A DNA stretch of 42,825 bases from Deinococcus ruber (lineage in GTDB: Bacteria; Deinococcota; Deinococci; Deinococcales; Deinococcaceae). Of this stretch, positions 41,553-42,825 are shown piece by piece. The stretch covers positions 1 through 42,825 of the forward strand of contig NZ_BMQL01000038.1 of assembly GCF_014648095.1 (NCBI RefSeq), in the 5' to 3' direction. Both the position numbers and the translations under genes were made by a program. A model generated the notes under the pieces. That model searched no databases, was not told the origin of the DNA, and saw only the letters and a list, made by a program, of their open reading frames with translations. The first letter of the stretch is position 1. The number at the start of each line of letters is the position of its first letter.

Positions 41553-42260
41553 TCAACCGTTGGGGGCACCCGGCCGGTCATCGCTGGGGAAGAGCGCGGG
41601 GTGTTCCCGGCTGAATTGGAACCACGCCCGCTGCTGATGACGGAAGTGCACACCCACCGAGACCAGGCACGCGCCCAGCCCCAGGCCTGCCGCCCAGGGA
41701 AATGCCAGGCCGAAGACCGCGACCGCCAACCCGGCCAGAAAGCTTCCGATAAAGAAACTGTTGATGGTGCCGAGGGTGCCAGCGGTGGTCAGCAGCATCT
41801 GCCAGGAGCCGCCGCGCCCAGCGCCCATGTTGACGAGCATGCCGTAGACATCGTCTCGGTCCGACTGGATGAAGTACGGCTTGTAGCCGGGCACCACCTG
41901 CAGGTACAGATGGCGGATCCGGTTGATCCCCGAAGCATAGAACGCGTCCTCAATGCTCGATTGCAGGGTTCTGGAAAATGTCGCGAATCCCAGGAAGATC
42001 AGGACGGCGCCGCTGAGCAGCGCTGCGATCACGAACGGACGACCCAGGTGCGTGGCGTTTCCCAGCAGCGACAGCGCCACCAGCGTGCCGGACACCGCCG
42101 AAAGATACAGGGACGCGCGGCCACTGGAATCCGCGATGGTGGACGAGCGCAGCCCCTGAAGGGCGAAGTGCTCGGTCGTGAGCATGCTGATGGCGCGGGG
42201 GTCGGTCGGCGACAGAACCTCCGGCGGCTGCGACAGAACCTCCGGCGGCTCAGGCGGCAT
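41553..42260 (-). CDS. Hypothetical membrane protein, about four TM segments
   Basis: A 235-aa protein from ATG 42260 with AGGGA about nine bases upstream; an internal ATG at 42185 is the alternative. Hydrophobic segments are ASLYLSAVSGTLVALSLLG, PFVIAALLSGAVLIFLGF, and a pair around FFIGSFLAGLAVAVFGLAFP and LGLGACLVSVGVHF. Between them a soluble loop contains the conserved-looking SGINRIRHLYLQVVPGYKPY, a motif seen in uncharacterised actinobacterial and Deinococcus membrane proteins. The first 20 residues contain a duplicated PPEVLS. No function is assigned. No co-oriented neighbour is close. Confidence 0.75.
   Translation of the reverse strand: MPPEPPEVLSQPPEVLSPTDPRAISMLTTEHFALQGLRSSTIADSSGRASLYLSAVSGTLVALSLLGNATHLGRPFVIAALLSGAVLIFLGFATFSRTLQSSIEDAFYASGINRIRHLYLQVVPGYKPYFIQSDRDDVYGMLVNMGAGRGGSWQMLLTTAGTLGTINSFFIGSFLAGLAVAVFGLAFPWAAGLGLGACLVSVGVHFRHQQRAWFQFSREHPALFPSDDRPGAPNG
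42210..42251 (-). repeat. Two tandem 21-bp repeats at the 5' end of the membrane protein gene
   Basis: The units 42210-42230 and 42231-42251 are identical except at the last base. They encode a duplicated Pro-Pro-Glu-Val-Leu-Ser segment. The near-identity indicates a recent duplication. Confidence 0.85.
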
Positions 42261-42569
42261 GGGCCATTCCCTGCGGTGCGTGGAACGATCTGCCCAGAGG
42301 CGTCAGAACAGCCATCCAGACACGCACCCTGACAAACTGGAGCACCCTTGGTGCCGGGCCTTGAAGATCGCGCATACCTGAGTGTACTGGTGCTGCCAGC
42401 GGCCTTCCCCGCCCAATTGGGCAGGCTGACGAGCATGGTGACGACGGTGGCTGGTTCGCTCGATGAACTGCCGTCTGGGTCACAGGCGCCGAAAATCCGC
42501 GAACAGAGCGGCACACCATCCGGTGCAGCCGCTCTTTGACACACAGGCTTCCTCCTCGGGCGGGTACGG

Positions 42570-42825
42570 TCAATGAACAGCCGGATTGATGGTGATGGTT
42601 CGCGACTGGATGGTGGCGGACGCGTGCTTGCCATCATCGGCGGTGATGAAAAAGGTATAGGTGCCGACGCCCAAGAAGCTGGCGCTGCCGTCTGCGGTGG
42701 TAGCGAGAGTGCCCTGCAGGCTGCACTGCACCACGGTCCAGCCCTTCAGACAGGCCGACCACTGGTAGTACACCGTCAATCGGTCAGGAGGGGGTAAAGC
42801 CGGGTCAGTTTGCGTCTGGCGTCGG
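42570..42825 (-). CDS. Secreted Ig-like/cadherin-like domain protein, C-terminal part (5' end outside window)
   Basis: The minus-strand frame is open to the window edge; 84 codons plus stop are visible. A proline-rich linker (DPALPPPDR) leads into strands LTVYYQWSACLKGW, then QGTLATTADGSASFLGVGTY, then TFFITADDGKHASATIQSR and a closing TITINP. Two cysteines may form a disulfide. The pattern is a beta-sandwich of the PKD/cadherin-like kind common at the ends of exported proteins. Function unknown. Confidence 0.65.
   Translation of the reverse strand, partial: RRQTQTDPALPPPDRLTVYYQWSACLKGWTVVQCSLQGTLATTADGSASFLGVGTYTFFITADDGKHASATIQSRTITINPAVH

Overview
The window is high-GC bacterial DNA, most likely from a Deinococcus species; this is inferred, not proven. 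The support is the mix of gene families and a recurring promoter style: at least four genes (starts at 778, 5199, 18077 and 39206) have a -10 hexamer ending 5-6 bases before the ATG. That leaves no room for a Shine-Dalgarno site and indicates leaderless mRNAs, which are common in Deinococcus. No rRNA, tRNA or CRISPR array was seen. Both ends cut through genes (a DUF1206 membrane protein on the left, a secreted Ig-like domain protein on the right).

Layout. 1-4200: DUF1206 end, a MerR regulator/SDR reductase operon, and a WYL regulator with two VOC proteins. 4200-8080: gene-poor, with an IS1-like transposase scrap, small ORFans and a DoxX-like membrane protein. 8080-15570: a lipoprotein fusing an NPCBM domain to a sugar-dehydrogenase propeller, a hydroxypyruvate isomerase-like TIM barrel, a TPR-GGDEF-EAL protein with a substituted EAL catalytic residue, and a subtilisin-like lipoprotein with an unusual tandem Trp-Trp repeat, preceded in its operon by an unknown protein. 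16030-18664: an NAD(P)-binding protein and an MDR oxidoreductase divergent from a TetR regulator that has two identical palindromic operators.

The core of the window (19097-29241) is an aerobic carbon monoxide dehydrogenase cluster: an XdhC/CoxI-like gene, then coxM-coxS-coxL-coxG, a 2OG-Fe(II) oxygenase-like gene, an XdhC-YHS fusion (coxF-like), coxD and coxE. CoxL carries the AYRCSFR loop (Cys369) diagnostic of form I, CO-oxidising enzymes, and the M-S-L gene order agrees. CoxMSL would oxidise CO with FAD, two [2Fe-2S] clusters and a Mo-Cu centre. CoxG would attach the enzyme to the membrane. CoxD, CoxE and the XdhC proteins would mature the metal centre. Stable stem-loops lie on both sides of coxL. 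The oxygenase-like gene is the most unexpected member.

29500-34250 looks like accessory, plasmid-type DNA: a partition remnant (parA 3' end plus a ribbon-helix-helix partner) cut by a 134-bp MITE-like element with 19-bp perfect terminal inverted repeats, a 54-codon ORF with its own hairpin, a 911-aa protein with a PcfJ-like domain, a decayed 3-hydroxyisobutyrate dehydrogenase-family gene, and a long hairpin. 34280-42825: a CGNR regulator, an MFS exporter, a DUF998 protein, a divergent pair made of a LeuA/homocitrate synthase-like enzyme and a citrate synthase with its own N-terminal DNA-binding domain, a VOC protein behind an inverted repeat, and a membrane protein of unknown function.
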